From NCBI RefSeq assembly GCF_020539485.1, contig NZ_JACDXU010000003.1, positions 310,001 to 374,000 of the forward strand: 64,000 nucleotides of DNA, in the 5' to 3' direction. This document shows positions 33,468 through 43,907 of this stretch, in pieces. The stretch's first letter is position 1. Each line of letters begins with the position of its first letter. Origin of the DNA: Fulverythrobacter ferritrahens (GTDB taxonomy: Bacteria > Pseudomonadota > Alphaproteobacteria > Sphingomonadales > Sphingomonadaceae). Under the pieces are notes generated by a model. It worked only from the letters and a program-made list of their open reading frames with translations. It made no database searches and was not told the DNA's origin. Both the position numbers and the translations under genes were made by a program.

Positions 33468-35297
33468 TCAGGCGGCTTCCTTGCGCTTGGCCTTCTTACG
33501 CTCATTCGGATCGAGGATCGCCTTGCGCAGGCGGATGGACTTGGGCGTCACTTCCACCATTTCATCATCGTCGATATAGGCGATGGCCTGTTCCAGCGTC
33601 ATCACCCGCGGCGGGGTGAGGCGGATCGCGTCGTCCTTGCCGGTCGAACGGAAGTTGGTCAGCTGCTTCGACTTCATCGGATTGACCTCGAGGTCGTCCG
33701 GCTTGGCGTTCTCGCCGATCAGCATGCCTTCATAGATCTTTTCCTGCGGGCTCACGAACAGGATGCCGCGATCTTCGAGGCTGTTGAGGGCATAGCCCAC
33801 GGCCTCGCCGGTGCAGTTGGAGATCAGCACGCCATTCTGGCGGCCTTCGATCTTGCCCTTGTAGGGGCCATACTTCTCGAACAGGCGGTTCATGATGCCT
33901 GTGCCGCGTGTGTCCGAAAGGAACTCGCCGTGATAGCCGATGAGGCCGCGCGACGGGGCGGAGAAGGTGATGCGCGTCTTGCCGAGGCCCGAAGGGCGCA
34001 TGTCGGTAAGCTCCGCCTTGCGGCGCTGCATCTTTTCCACGACCGTGCCGGAGAATTCATCGTCCACGTCGATCACAACGGTTTCATAAGGTTCGGTGCG
34101 GTTGCCCGCCTCGTCTTCGCTGAAGATCACGCGCGGGCGGGAAATGCCCAGTTCGAAGCCTTCGCGGCGCATGGTTTCGATGACGACGCCCAGCTGAAGT
34201 TCGCCGCGACCGGCAACCTCGAAGCTGTCCTTGTCTGCCGATTCGGTGACGCGGATAGCCACGTTGGTTTCGGCTTCGCGCATCAGGCGGTCGCGGATCA
34301 TGCGGCTGGTTACCTTGTCGCCTTCGCGACCGGCCAGCGGGCTGTCGTTGACCGAGAAGCGCATCGCCAACGTCGGCGGGTCGATCGGCTGGGCCTGAAT
34401 CGGTTCCGAAACCTGCGGGTCGGCGATGGTATTGGCGACGGTCGCCTTCTCCAGGCCGGCCAGGGCGATAATGTCACCGGCGCGAGCTTCGTCCACCGGC
34501 ACGCGTTCGAGGCCGCGGAAGGTGAGCACCTTGCTGGCGCGACCGGTCTCGATCACGTTGCCGTCCATGTCGATGGCGCGGATCGGATCGTTGACCTTGA
34601 GCGTGCCCGACTGGACGCGACCGGTCAGCACGCGGCCCATGAAGTTGTCGCGGTCGAGCAAAGTGGCAAGGAACGAGAACGGCGCATTGACGTCGAGGTT
34701 CGGCGAGGGAACGTGCTCGACAATCTTCTCGAACAGCGGGGTCAGCGTACCGTCGCGTGCATCGGGATCGTAGCTGGCGTAGCCGTTGCGGCCCGAAGCG
34801 TAGAGGACGGGGAAGTCGAGCTGCTCGTCATTGGCATCGAGGCTGACGAAAAGGTCGAACACTTCGTCCAGCACTTCGGCGTGGCGGCCGTCGGGACGGT
34901 CGATCTTGTTGACGACAACGATCGGCTTGAGGCCGAGGCCGAGCGCCTTGCCGGTGACGAACTTGGTCTGCGGCATGGCGCCTTCCGAGCTGTCCACCAG
35001 CAGGATCACGCCGTCCACCATGGAGAGGATGCGTTCCACCTCGGCGCCGAAGTCGGCGTGGCCGGGGGTGTCGACGATGTTGATACGATGGCCGTTCCAC
35101 TCGATCGAGGTCGGCTTCGCAAGGATGGTGATCCCGCGTTCCTTTTCCAGATCGTTGGAATCCATGGCACGTTCTTCCACGCGCTGATTGTCGCGGAAGG
35201 TGCCGGATTGGCGGAACAACTGGTCAACCAGAGTGGTCTTACCATGGTCAACGTGGGCAATGATCGCAATATTGCGCAGGGCTTCTTGGCCGGGCAT
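33468..35297 (-). CDS. typA: Ribosome-associated translational GTPase TypA/BipA
   Basis: 609 residues, the full family length. It has the EF-G-like GTPase domain with G1 AHVDHGKTT, the switch region [10 protein letters not shown]3 DTPGHADFG and G4 NKID. Domains II, III and V follow, then the BipA-specific C-terminal domain ([39 protein letters not shown]). It supports 50S assembly under cold or stress. Divergent from the TonB receptor gene, with its own terminator. Confidence 0.97.
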   Translation of the reverse strand: MPGQEALRNIAIIAHVDHGKTTLVDQLFRQSGTFRDNQRVEERAMDSNDLEKERGITILAKPTSIEWNGHRINIVDTPGHADFGAEVERILSMVDGVILLVDSSEGAMPQTKFVTGKALGLGLKPIVVVNKIDRPDGRHAEVLDEVFDLFVSLDANDEQLDFPVLYASGRNGYASYDPDARDGTLTPLFEKIVEHVPSPNLDVNAPFSFLATLLDRDNFMGRVLTGRVQSGTLKVNDPIRAIDMDGNVIETGRASKVLTFRGLERVPVDEARAGDIIALAGLEKATVANTIADPQVSEPIQAQPIDPPTLAMRFSVNDSPLAGREGDKVTSRMIRDRLMREAETNVAIRVTESADKDSFEVAGRGELQLGVVIETMRREGFELGISRPRVIFSEDEAGNRTEPYETVVIDVDDEFSGTVVEKMQRRKAELTDMRPSGLGKTRITFSAPSRGLIGYHGEFLSDTRGTGIMNRLFEKYGPYKGKIEGRQNGVLISNCTGEAVGYALNSLEDRGILFVSPQEKIYEGMLIGENAKPDDLEVNPMKSKQLTNFRSTGKDDAIRLTPPRVMTLEQAIAYIDDDEMVEVTPKSIRLRKAILDPNERKKAKRKEAA

Positions 35298-35664
35298 CGG
35301 TCAGGCTCTTCTAGATAGCGGTTTGTCTGAAAGCTTCGGACACAATTCGCCCGGGCGCCGCGCCCCTATACGCAATGCTGCATTGCGGCAAGTATAAACG
35401 GTGGAAAAGCGCCAGGCTGTCACATGCGGGGGCAGAATTTATTGTCGTCGTGGCGGCCCGGCGAACCCAGCTTTCCGTAACGGCCGTGCGGGCCTGTGTT
35501 ACTTGTGGGCAACGCAAGGTTACGGGTGAAACCTGATAACTTATTGTCGATTGTGTGAACCTACCGGTAACCGTATGATCGCTAGAGGAATCCGGGCTTT
35601 GGTCGGCAATCCTCGAAAAGAAGGCACTGCGGCAGGGTCTGGGGATGGAGAGATGGAGCCTTAC
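35298..35664. other. Intergenic region between divergent typA and TonB receptor genes
   Basis: It should hold both promoters. The receptor frame stays open back to 35551 but without signal-peptide or ribosome-binding support. I see no additional gene and no clear operator. Confidence 0.5.
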
Positions 35665-38346
35665 ATGAAAACTTCTGCTTCCGGTCGTGCGCATGTGCTT
35701 CGTGCGGCTTTTCTGGTTGGCGCTGCCGGTATAGCCGTTGCGGCCCCCTCTGTGGCCTTTGCTCAGCAAGAAGAAGAGCTTGCGCAGCCTGCCGATGACA
35801 GGGCGGGTTCGGGCAATGAGATCCTCGTTACCGCAACCAAGCGGGAACAGACCTTGCAGGATGTTCCGGTCGCCGTCTCGGTAACCACCGGTGAAGCGAT
35901 CCAGCGTGCCGAAATCCGCGATCTGAAGGATCTGCAGACCATCGTGCCATCGCTGCGCGTCACCCAGCTGCAAAGCTCGGCCAACACCAACTTCATCATT
36001 CGCGGCTTCGGCAACGGTGCGAACAATGCCGGTATCGAACCCTCTGTCGGCGTGTTCGTCGATGGTGTCTATCGCAGCCGCACCGCCGCCCAGGTGAACG
36101 ATCTGCCCAATGTCTCGCGGATCGAAGTGCTGCGCGGCCCGCAATCGACCCTGTTCGGCAAGAACGCCTCGGCAGGCGTCATCTCGATCGTGACGGAAGA
36201 GCCGCAATTCGATCTCGGCGGTTCGGTGGAAGCCAGTTACGGCAATTACAACGCCATAGCCCTGAAGGGCTATGTCACTGGCCCGCTTTCGGAAAATATC
36301 GCGGCCAGCATCGCAGGCGGCTGGTCCGGCCGGGATGGCTACAACAAGGATCTGGGTACTGGAAACCGCACGAATGAGCGCAACCGCTGGTTCGTGCGCG
36401 GCCAGTTGCTGATCGAGCCTTCGACCGACTTCAAGGCTCGCCTGATCGCCGATTACGACAGCATCGACGAAATCTGCTGCGGCGTGGTGAACCTCAAGCG
36501 TTCCGCCGCGACTTCGGTGATCGAGGGGCTGGGCGGCAAGGTGACCGATGCGGCGCATCCCTACGAAAACGTGGTTTACAGCAATTTCGATTCGACCAAT
36601 GACATCAAGAACTGGGGCCTTTCCGCCCAGCTCGATTACAATGTGGGCCCGCTCACTCTCACCTCGATTACCGCCTATCGCAAAAGCACCGCGGTCACCG
36701 CTCAGGATCCGGACTTCTCCAGCGCGGATCTGATCTATCCCATCGGGGCCGATGTCGATCTCGATACCTTCACCCAGGAACTGCGCCTGACCGCCGAAAT
36801 CGCGGACAAGGCCAGCATCCTGCTGGGCGCCTTCTACATCAACGAGAAGGTGAACCAGACGGGCGAACTGAAGTGGGGCACCCAGGCACGTCCCTATGCC
36901 AATGCGCTGGTGCAAAGCCTTTCGGGTGGCGCGCTGAGCATTCCGGCGCTGGAAACAGCGTTCGGCAGCTATGAAGGCAATCCGGCGAAATATGCCGGCC
37001 AATTCTTCAAGGCGACGACCGGCAATGACGAGACCTTCGGGCTCGATAGCGAGGCGCTCTCCATCTTCGGCCAGGTCGATTACGAGGTCGTGCCCGGCCT
37101 CACTCTCACCCTGGGGGGCAACTATACCAAGGATGTGAAGGACTATTCGGCCTCGATCGTGGGCAGCGACATCTTCTCGCAGGTCGATTTCAACAATCCG
37201 GCCTATGCTGGCTTCCGCCAGACCCTGCTCTATCAGGGCGGACTGGCGCAGCAGGTGGGTGCGGCAATGAGCCTTGGCCGCAGCGCCACGGCGCAGGAAA
37301 TCGCGAATTTCGCGATGGCCGAGCCGGTGGCCTATGGGCAGATCGATACGGCCGTGGGCGCCTATGCGGCGGCCAATGCGAACAATGCGGCGGTCAATCC
37401 GCTCAATCCGCTGAAGGCGCTGCAATATTTGCCGCAGTTCCTGCCGGTGCCGAACTCGGTGGAGGATGGCCACGTCTCGGACGACGATTTCACTTACACC
37501 ATCCGTCTTGCTTATGACGTGACCCCGGAAGTGAATATCTATGCGAGCTATGCGACCGGCTTCAAGGCGGCCTCGGTCAACCTCTCGCGCGATAGCCGCC
37601 CCTTCGCAGCCGATGCGGCGGCGCTGGGTTCGGCGGGCCTGCTGAAGGTTAACCAGACCTTCGGTACGCGCTATGCCGATCCGGAAAAGTCCAAGGTCTA
37701 CGAATTCGGCCTGAAGGGGAACTGGGGCGTAGCCTCCACCAACATCGCCGTGTTCAAGCAGGAGATCGAGGGCTTCCAGTCCAACATCTTCACCGGTACC
37801 GGCTTCGCGCTCGCCAATGCGGGCAAGCAGTCCACTTTCGGCGTGGAATTCGAAGGCATGGTGGAGCCGACCAACGGGCTGACCTTCAACCTGGGCGTCA
37901 CCTATCTCGATCCCAAATATGACGATTTCAAATTCTCGGCCGTGGGCGATCTCACCGGCACGCGTCCGGCGGGCATTCCCGAATGGACCATCGTGGTCGG
38001 CGGCCAGTATGAAGTCGATCTGGGCAATGGCGACAAGGTGTTCCTGAACGCTTCCTATCACCACGAATCCGAAGTGCAGATCGTGGAAGGCCTGCCGGGC
38101 TATCTCTCCGGCGGTCAGGCTGCCGCCCTTGCCGCCGCTGCGCCTTACACACGCACGGTGGACGATCTTTCCGCCTCGGTTACCTATGCGATGGATTCCG
38201 GCCTGGAATTCTCGCTGTGGGGCCGCAACCTGCTCGACGATCGCTATATTCTGTCGATCTTCGATTCAGTGGCGCAGCCGCTCTCGATCTCGGGCTATCC
38301 CAACCAGCCGCTCACCTGGGGCGGTACGGTGCGCTTCAAGTGGTAA
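35665..38346 (+). CDS. TonB-dependent outer-membrane receptor
   Basis: 893 residues from ATG 35665, which is preceded by GGAGCC and begins a clear signal peptide (MKTSASGRAHVLRAAFLVG... ending AFAQ). The plug domain opens with ILVTATKREQTLQDVPVAVSV and includes IIRGFGNG and EVLRGPQSTLFGKNASAGVI. The beta-barrel follows, ending LTWGGTVRFKW with the terminal aromatic for BAM recognition. Substrate unknown; this sphingomonad-type group transports siderophores, plant polymers or other large molecules. Monocistronic, with its own terminator. Confidence 0.94.
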   Translation: MKTSASGRAHVLRAAFLVGAAGIAVAAPSVAFAQQEEELAQPADDRAGSGNEILVTATKREQTLQDVPVAVSVTTGEAIQRAEIRDLKDLQTIVPSLRVTQLQSSANTNFIIRGFGNGANNAGIEPSVGVFVDGVYRSRTAAQVNDLPNVSRIEVLRGPQSTLFGKNASAGVISIVTEEPQFDLGGSVEASYGNYNAIALKGYVTGPLSENIAASIAGGWSGRDGYNKDLGTGNRTNERNRWFVRGQLLIEPSTDFKARLIADYDSIDEICCGVVNLKRSAATSVIEGLGGKVTDAAHPYENVVYSNFDSTNDIKNWGLSAQLDYNVGPLTLTSITAYRKSTAVTAQDPDFSSADLIYPIGADVDLDTFTQELRLTAEIADKASILLGAFYINEKVNQTGELKWGTQARPYANALVQSLSGGALSIPALETAFGSYEGNPAKYAGQFFKATTGNDETFGLDSEALSIFGQVDYEVVPGLTLTLGGNYTKDVKDYSASIVGSDIFSQVDFNNPAYAGFRQTLLYQGGLAQQVGAAMSLGRSATAQEIANFAMAEPVAYGQIDTAVGAYAAANANNAAVNPLNPLKALQYLPQFLPVPNSVEDGHVSDDDFTYTIRLAYDVTPEVNIYASYATGFKAASVNLSRDSRPFAADAAALGSAGLLKVNQTFGTRYADPEKSKVYEFGLKGNWGVASTNIAVFKQEIEGFQSNIFTGTGFALANAGKQSTFGVEFEGMVEPTNGLTFNLGVTYLDPKYDDFKFSAVGDLTGTRPAGIPEWTIVVGGQYEVDLGNGDKVFLNASYHHESEVQIVEGLPGYLSGGQAAALAAAAPYTRTVDDLSASVTYAMDSGLEFSLWGRNLLDDRYILSIFDSVAQPLSISGYPNQPLTWGGTVRFKW

Positions 38347-38372
38347 GCACCACGGTCTGAGCCAGAATGGAG

Positions 38373-38397
38373 AAGGGGGCCACGCGCCCCCTTTTTC
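38373..38397 (+). terminator. Terminator of the TonB receptor gene
   Basis: GGGGGC and GCCCCC arms with a CACGC loop, followed by TTTTTC, 27 bases after the stop codon. Confidence 0.85.
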
Positions 38398-38466
38398 TTG
38401 CCTGCGCCCGTGCCCTGTGGTCCGCTATGCAGATCGAATCGTGGGGATTGGAACGGGGATACGATC

Positions 38467-38883
38467 ATGCATTGGATGTTGCTGCCTTATCGCAGATATT
38501 TTGAATTCAGCGGCCGCTCGCGGCGGCTGGAATACTGGATGTTCACTCTGTTCAACATCCTGGTATCCCTTGCCATCGGGCTGATTTTCGGCACCAACCA
38601 GACTGCAAGCACGCCCTTCTCTGCCGGTTTCTACAGCGAAGTGACCGGGACGGGCGGAATTCTGCAGAACATCTTCAGCCTGGTAAGCCTCATTCCCGGC
38701 ATCGCCGTGGCGATCCGGCGGCTGCACGATCAGGATCGCAGCGGCTGGTTGCTGCTGCTGCTATTCATCCCGATCCTGGGCTGGTTCGCTTTGCTGGTGC
38801 TGATGTGCCTTGACGGGACGCGCGGCCCCAACCGCTTCGGCCCCGATCCAAAGGGCCGGGAAGACATCAGCGTCTTTTCCTAA
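38467..38883 (+). CDS. DUF805 family inner-membrane protein
   Basis: 138 residues from ATG 38467 (MHWMLLPYRRYFEFSGRSRR). The amphipathic start with FEFSGRSRRLEYW is the DUF805 signature. Three to four hydrophobic segments follow, with the conserved RRLHDQDRSGWLLLL loop. Function unknown (YhaH-like). It is convergent with the permease gene, and their stop codons overlap by 4 bases. Confidence 0.9.
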   Translation: MHWMLLPYRRYFEFSGRSRRLEYWMFTLFNILVSLAIGLIFGTNQTASTPFSAGFYSEVTGTGGILQNIFSLVSLIPGIAVAIRRLHDQDRSGWLLLLLFIPILGWFALLVLMCLDGTRGPNRFGPDPKGREDISVFS

Positions 38884-41414
38884 AGCTCTCTCAGCGCCTG
38901 GGCGGGGCGTGCCCGCAACAGCGGCAGCGACCCGCCCAGCGCGAAGCCAAGGACCAGCGCCAGCCCGGCGCCCAGCACGGCCAGAACACGCGGCCAGTCG
39001 GGTAGCCAGTCGAATTCGAACAGCTGGACGATCACCAGCCAGGCCAACCCGCTGCCCAGCACCAGCGCCACCCCGGCCAGCACCAGCGCCAGCAGGCCAT
39101 ATTCGGCAAGCTGGAGCAGCAGCAACTGGCGGCGGCTGGCGCCCAGCACACGCAGGATCACGTTGTCATACATCCGGCTGGCCCGCGCGGCGGCAATCGC
39201 GCCCAGCAACACGGCAAGGCCCGCCAGCACCGCCACGGAGGCCGCCGCAAGGATCGCCGCGCCCACCTGGCTGAGAATTGCGCGAGCCTCGCTCAGCACT
39301 TGCCCCACTTCGATCACCGAGCTGGAGGGGAAGGCGCGCACCATCTGGCGCAGCAGTGGGCCCGTGGCGCTGCCATCGGGAAGGTCGATGGTGGCTGCGA
39401 GATTATGTGGGGCATCGGCAATGGCGTTGGGGCTGAAAACCAGCACATAGTTGAACCCCAGCGAATCCCAGTCGATCCGGCGGAAGCTGGCAATGCGCGC
39501 ACTGCGCTCTACCCCCAGCAGGCCGACGGTTATGGAATCGCCGATTTTCAGGTCCAGCGCGGTTGCCAGCTCTTCATCGATGGAGACCAGCGGCTCGCCT
39601 GCATAATTCCCGGGCCACCATATGCCCTTGGTCACCGTGTTGCCATCGGGCACACCGTCGGAATAGGTGAGGCCACGTTCGCCGCGCAGGGGCCAGGCTC
39701 CTTCGGGGATTTCCTCCAGATCGGCTACGCGGATCATCTTGTCCTTCGAGCCATAGGCCAGGATCTTGCCGCGCAGGGTGGGGACGCTGCGGATTTCCGC
39801 CTTGGGGCTTTCCTTGCGCACCAGTGCCTCGAATTCCGCGATCCGATCGCGCGGAATGTCGAGCACGAAATAGTCCGGCGCCATTTGCGGCACGCTGCGC
39901 TGGATATTGGCATCCAGGCTGGTCTGCACGCCCGCCAGCAGCACAAAGGCGGACAGGCCGAAGCCCAGTGCTGTCACTAGCGCGCCCGTCTGCGCGCCGG
40001 GGCGGTGGAGATTGGCGAGCGCGTTGCGCAGCAGCGGATTGCGTGGGCGCGGTGCCCGCTCGGCCGCACGGCGGATTGCCCAGCCCAGCAGAGCGAGGAT
40101 GGCGAGCAGCACCGCTGCTCCGCCCATGAACATGGCGCTGAGCGAAGGCTGCGGCGTGCCGACAAGGGCGAGGGCGATAATTGCGGCAAGGCCACCGCCC
40201 ACGGGCATCAGGAGCCCGCGCCACTGGCGGGAAAGCGGGGCCACGCGCTCCCGCATCAGCGCCATGGCCGGGAAGCGCCGGGCCTTGTCCAGGGGCGGTG
40301 CGGCGAAGATCAGCGCCACCAGCAGGCCAAAGCCCGCCGCCCGCGCCAAGGCAGCCGGATCGAGCACCAGCCCGGTCCGCACCGGCAGGAGCGATCCGAG
40401 CGCCCAGCTGAGCAATGGAGTAATGGCAATGCCCGCCACCAGCCCGGCTGCGGCCCCGGCCAGCGCGGAGGCACCCAGTTGCAGCGTATAGATACGGGCA
40501 ATGTCCCGGCTGGTCGCACCGAGGATCTTGAGCGTGGCGATGCTGGTCCGCCGGGCCTGCAAATAGGAGGAAACGCCGCCGCCAATGCCGATACCGGCAA
40601 TTACCAGCGCGGCAAGGCCCACCAGCACCAGGAACTGGCCCATGCGGGAGACGAAGCGGTCCGCGCCGGGAGAGGCATTGTCGGATGTGCGGAATTCGAA
40701 ACCGGCCGAAGGGAACAGTTCCTCGATTTTCTTCGACACGCTTTCAGGATCGTAAGCGCGATCGAAGGCAATGCGATATTTGCCCTGATACATCGCTCCG
40801 GGAGCTATCAGCCCGGCTCTTGCAGGCACGTCCAGCGCCACGATCACCGTGGGGCCAAGGGCGAAGCCTTCGCTCAGCCGGTCAGGTTCTTCTCCAATGA
40901 TGCCGCCCACTTTCAGCGTCAGCGTGCCCAGCCGGAAACTGTCGCCGCGCTTGATCCCCAGCCGTTCCGCCGCGCCTTCCGCCAACCAGGCCTGCCCTTC
41001 GGGTGGTGCGCCGACCTTCGTCCCGTCGTTCAGGGTGAAGGTGCCGAACATCGGCCATTCGATATCGACGGCCTTCAGTTCGATTGGCGCAGCAAGATCG
41101 CCCGCGCTGGCGGTCGCCTGCATCCTGAGGCCGCCGGAAACGACGCCATAGCCGTTCATCACCATCAGCTCGTTGAGCGTGGGCGCGCGCTGCCACAGGC
41201 CGATTTCCAGATCGCCGCCGAGGATTTCCTTGCCCCGGCTCCGCAGTTCGCCCTCGATAGCGCCGGTCAGCGATCCAATCGCCGCCAGCGCGCCGACGCC
41301 CAGGAACAGGCAGACGAGCAACAGGCGCAAGCCGCGGAACCTGCGGTGCAGATCGCGCCGGGCGATGCCCCAGGCGGCGGCCCAGGGCAGGGCAGTGGAG
41401 GCGGGGCGGGTCAT
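38880..41414 (-). CDS. FtsX-like ABC transporter permease
   Basis: 844 residues from ATG 41414, overlapping the upstream ATPase stop (ATGA). The N-terminal membrane helix (FRGLRLLLVCLFLGVGALAAI) is followed by a large periplasmic domain. An FtsX core of three helices comes next (YLQARRTSIATLKILGATSRDIA), then a second such unit at the C-terminus. The last segment includes DNVILRVLGASRRQLL. This is the YbbP architecture: about ten helices and two periplasmic domains. With the coupled ATPase it should export lipids or lipoproteins or act on the envelope; the substrate is unknown. Confidence 0.9.
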   Translation of the reverse strand: MTRPASTALPWAAAWGIARRDLHRRFRGLRLLLVCLFLGVGALAAIGSLTGAIEGELRSRGKEILGGDLEIGLWQRAPTLNELMVMNGYGVVSGGLRMQATASAGDLAAPIELKAVDIEWPMFGTFTLNDGTKVGAPPEGQAWLAEGAAERLGIKRGDSFRLGTLTLKVGGIIGEEPDRLSEGFALGPTVIVALDVPARAGLIAPGAMYQGKYRIAFDRAYDPESVSKKIEELFPSAGFEFRTSDNASPGADRFVSRMGQFLVLVGLAALVIAGIGIGGGVSSYLQARRTSIATLKILGATSRDIARIYTLQLGASALAGAAAGLVAGIAITPLLSWALGSLLPVRTGLVLDPAALARAAGFGLLVALIFAAPPLDKARRFPAMALMRERVAPLSRQWRGLLMPVGGGLAAIIALALVGTPQPSLSAMFMGGAAVLLAILALLGWAIRRAAERAPRPRNPLLRNALANLHRPGAQTGALVTALGFGLSAFVLLAGVQTSLDANIQRSVPQMAPDYFVLDIPRDRIAEFEALVRKESPKAEIRSVPTLRGKILAYGSKDKMIRVADLEEIPEGAWPLRGERGLTYSDGVPDGNTVTKGIWWPGNYAGEPLVSIDEELATALDLKIGDSITVGLLGVERSARIASFRRIDWDSLGFNYVLVFSPNAIADAPHNLAATIDLPDGSATGPLLRQMVRAFPSSSVIEVGQVLSEARAILSQVGAAILAAASVAVLAGLAVLLGAIAAARASRMYDNVILRVLGASRRQLLLLQLAEYGLLALVLAGVALVLGSGLAWLVIVQLFEFDWLPDWPRVLAVLGAGLALVLGFALGGSLPLLRARPAQALREL

Positions 41415-42112
41415 CCGGCGGCCGTGTCGTTCACGATCCGGCCGTCGCCCAGGGTGACCACCCGGTCGCATCGTTCGGCAAGGGCGGGGTCATGGGTGAT
41501 GATCACCAGAGTCGCCCCGGTTTCGGCGCGGCGGGCTAAGAGCAATTCCACGATGTCCTTGCCGGTCGCGCCGTCCAGATTGCCGGTCGGCTCGTCCGCG
41601 AAGATCAGGGTGGGGCGCGGAGCAGTGGCGCGGGCGATGGCCACGCGTTGCTGTTCGCCGCCGGAAAGCTGGGCGGGGTAGTGGGTCAGCCGGTGGCCAA
41701 GGCCCACGGCTTCAAGCTCCGTGGCGGCACGCGGCCAGGCGTCGGCTTCTCCGGCTAGTTCCATCGGCGTGGCGACATTTTCCTGCGCCGTCATGGTGGG
41801 GAGCAGATGGAAGGCCTGGAGCACGATGCCGATCCGCCCCCGGCGCGCGGCGGCCAGCGCATCCTCGTCCATCGCGGCGAAATCCTGACCGGCGACAAAC
41901 AGGCTGCCGCCGCCTGCGCGTTCCAGCCCGGAAAGGACTGCCATCAGCGAGCTTTTGCCCGAGCCGGAGGGGCCGAGCAGGGCCACCGTTTCCCCGACAT
42001 TCACGGTAAGGTCGATCCCCTTGAGGATCTGCACCGCGGCCTCTCCCTCACCCAGGGTGAGGGTCAGATTGTGGGCGGCGATTGCGGGCTGGGTCTGATC
42101 GGGGCTTGTCAC
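41411..42112 (-). CDS. ABC transporter ATP-binding protein (LolD/YbbA type)
   Basis: 233 residues from a GTG at 42112 (MTSPDQTQPAIAAHNLTL); the frame stays open to 42157 without support. Walker A is GPSGSGKSSLM, the Q-loop VLQAFHLLP, the signature LSGGEQQRVAIARA and Walker B LIFADEPTGNLD. It is the ATPase of the MacB/LolD-like transporter whose permease overlaps downstream by 4 bases. Divergent from tesA, so the pair may share a control region, a gene pair also seen next to each other in E. coli (ybbA-tesA). Confidence 0.92.
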   Translation of the reverse strand: MTSPDQTQPAIAAHNLTLTLGEGEAAVQILKGIDLTVNVGETVALLGPSGSGKSSLMAVLSGLERAGGGSLFVAGQDFAAMDEDALAAARRGRIGIVLQAFHLLPTMTAQENVATPMELAGEADAWPRAATELEAVGLGHRLTHYPAQLSGGEQQRVAIARATAPRPTLIFADEPTGNLDGATGKDIVELLLARRAETGATLVIITHDPALAERCDRVVTLGDGRIVNDTAAG

Positions 42113-42171
42113 TGCGTATCGATGGCATAGGGATCGCACCCTGAGCAAGTGGACCAAAGGGAGTTTGGCCG

Positions 42172-42882
42172 ATGCGCCAATGGTGTTTGTCGATTGCCCT
42201 GGCCTTTACGCTGGCCGCCTGCGGCAATGAGGCGCCTTCGCCCGCGCCGACACAGGAAGCCGAAGTGCGTGACGATGTGCCGGTTATGGGCCCCGAACGC
42301 CCGATCCTCGCCTTTGGGGACAGCCTGTTCGCGGGCTACAATGTGGAACAGGCGGAGGCCTATCCCCAGAAGCTGGAACTGGCCCTGCGCGCGCAGGGGA
42401 TCAATGCAAAAGTGGCCAATGCCGGCGTTTCCGGGGATACCAGTGCGGCGGCCGCGCAGCGTTTCGTCTTCACGCTGGACAACCAGCCGGTGCCGCCGCA
42501 ACTCGTGATCGTGGAACTGGGCGGCAACGATCTGTTGCGCGGGTTGAACCCTGAGGAAACCCGCGCCAACATCGCGGCGATCCTGAAGGAGCTGAAAGCA
42601 CGCAAGATTCCCGTCCTGCTGATGGGCATGCGCGCGCCGCCCAATCTGGGCGCAGATTTCCAGCGGGATTTCGATGCCATCTATCCCGCCTTGGCGAAAG
42701 AATATGGGGCTGCTCTGGTGCCGTTCTTTCTGGAGGCGGTGTATGACAAGCCCGACCTGCTGCAGGACGACAAGATCCACCCCACGGCGCGCGGGATCGA
42801 GGAACTGGTGGCCGCCACTTCCTCCGCAGTAGTGAAGGCACTGCCGCCCGAAAAAGGAGGCCTCGCCGTTCCGCCTGAATGA
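42172..42882 (+). CDS. tesA: Arylesterase/acyl-CoA thioesterase I (GDSL hydrolase)
   Basis: 236 residues. The N-terminus MRQWCLSIALAFTLAAC is a lipoprotein signal with lipobox LAAC, so the enzyme is probably membrane-anchored on the periplasmic side. The SGNH blocks are visible: FGDSLFAGYN (block I serine), the Gly in NAGVSGDTS, GGNDLLRG (block III Asn) and DKIHPTARG (block V Asp/His). TesA-type enzymes hydrolyse thioesters, lysophospholipids and aryl esters. It lies divergent from the ABC ATPase gene, the same arrangement as E. coli tesA-ybbA. Confidence 0.94.
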   Translation: MRQWCLSIALAFTLAACGNEAPSPAPTQEAEVRDDVPVMGPERPILAFGDSLFAGYNVEQAEAYPQKLELALRAQGINAKVANAGVSGDTSAAAAQRFVFTLDNQPVPPQLVIVELGGNDLLRGLNPEETRANIAAILKELKARKIPVLLMGMRAPPNLGADFQRDFDAIYPALAKEYGAALVPFFLEAVYDKPDLLQDDKIHPTARGIEELVAATSSAVVKALPPEKGGLAVPPE

Positions 42883-43013
42883 TACTCTCCTTCCGGGGGA
42901 GTATTCCTGCACCAAAGGGCAGAGGGATGTCCCAAAGGACAGGTCGAACGGCCGGGCTGCCAGTCTATCTTTCACTAGCTTTTTGCAACAAGTCGAAAAG
43001 AGAGAGAAAGATC

Positions 43014-43814
43014 ATGGCTTTGCTTAAATATTCGCTTGCCGCGGTTGCCGGTGCTGCAGCAGTGGCGACCGCATCGCCTGCGATGGCTCATACCAGCTCG
43101 GGCCAGTTCTCGCTCGGGATTGATGGCGGGATGGATTTCGCCGTGGATGGCACGATGCATGGGGGCGAGAACGTTTCCATCGCCGATCTCGGCATTCTCA
43201 ACCCGGCGCTCAATGGAATCCCCGCGCAGCTCCAGATCGGGGAGCGTAGCCAGCAGGATGTCTATGACGATGCCTGGGGCATCGGTGCGGAACTGGCCTA
43301 TGGCCTGAGCAACAGTTCGGAACTGTTCGGATCAGTCCGCTATCTCGAAGCGAAGGGCAACAAGATCAATGTCGGCCAGGCCGTGGCCGGCGCGCCCGTG
43401 AATGCCAGCCTGCCGGTGTTCGGCGATTTTTCGGACTACAAGGCGCTGTCGCTGGAACTCGGTTTCCGGCAATATCTGATGCCTGAAAGCAGCATTTCGC
43501 CCTATCTGGCGGGCCGGGTCGGTGCGACACGTGTGTCAGAGATTTCCTCCACTTTCACTGTGCCCGATGCGGGCATCACCCTTACCGACACGCCCTTTTC
43601 CAAATCCTCCTGGGCATTTTCGGCAGGTGCGGATCTGGGCCTTTCGATCAAGATGAGCGAAGGCTTCTTCCTGCAGCCCGAAGTGGGCCTGCATTACACC
43701 GATGGCGCGGGTGGCGATGATAGCGCACTGGGCGGGCTCGGCCTGTCGTCGATCAACGATTACGGTTCACGCCTGTCCGTGCCGGTGCGCGTAAGGGCCA
43801 AATTCGCTTTCTGA
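43014..43814 (+). CDS. Outer-membrane beta-barrel protein
   Basis: 266 residues from ATG 43014, with an AGAGAGAAAG purine run just upstream. The signal peptide MALLKYSLAAVAGAAAVATA ends at SPAMA. The mature sequence alternates hydrophobic and polar residues (IGAELAYGLSNSSELFGSVRYLEAKG, KALSLELGFRQYLMP) and ends VPVRVRAKFAF with a terminal Phe, as expected of an 8- or 10-stranded barrel. No specific family was recognised. A strong terminator follows. Confidence 0.8.
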   Translation: MALLKYSLAAVAGAAAVATASPAMAHTSSGQFSLGIDGGMDFAVDGTMHGGENVSIADLGILNPALNGIPAQLQIGERSQQDVYDDAWGIGAELAYGLSNSSELFGSVRYLEAKGNKINVGQAVAGAPVNASLPVFGDFSDYKALSLELGFRQYLMPESSISPYLAGRVGATRVSEISSTFTVPDAGITLTDTPFSKSSWAFSAGADLGLSIKMSEGFFLQPEVGLHYTDGAGGDDSALGGLGLSSINDYGSRLSVPVRVRAKFAF

Positions 43815-43853
43815 TCTTTCCTCTGCCGGCCTGATCCCCTTGGGCCGGTTGAA

Positions 43854-43896
43854 GGGCCTCGCCGCTTACCTATGTACTCGCGGCGGGGCCCTTTTT
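43854..43896 (+). terminator. Terminator after the outer-membrane barrel gene
   Basis: GGGCCTCGCCGC pairs with GCGGCGGGGCCC around a 14-base loop, then TTTTTG. It lies 40 bases past the stop codon and could also end the convergent ABC-F gene. Confidence 0.85.
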
Positions 43897-43907
43897 GTTC
43901 CGGGCGG

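Noticed and set aside
35551-35664. Upstream extension of the TonB receptor
   Set aside because: The signal peptide begins cleanly at ATG 35665 and the extension has no family similarity.
35311-38064. A 917-codon open frame antisense to the TonB receptor gene
   Set aside because: It is the mirror of a strongly coding, GC-rich gene. The translation is rich in Arg, His, Ile and Gly without any domain, and the sense frame is unmistakable.
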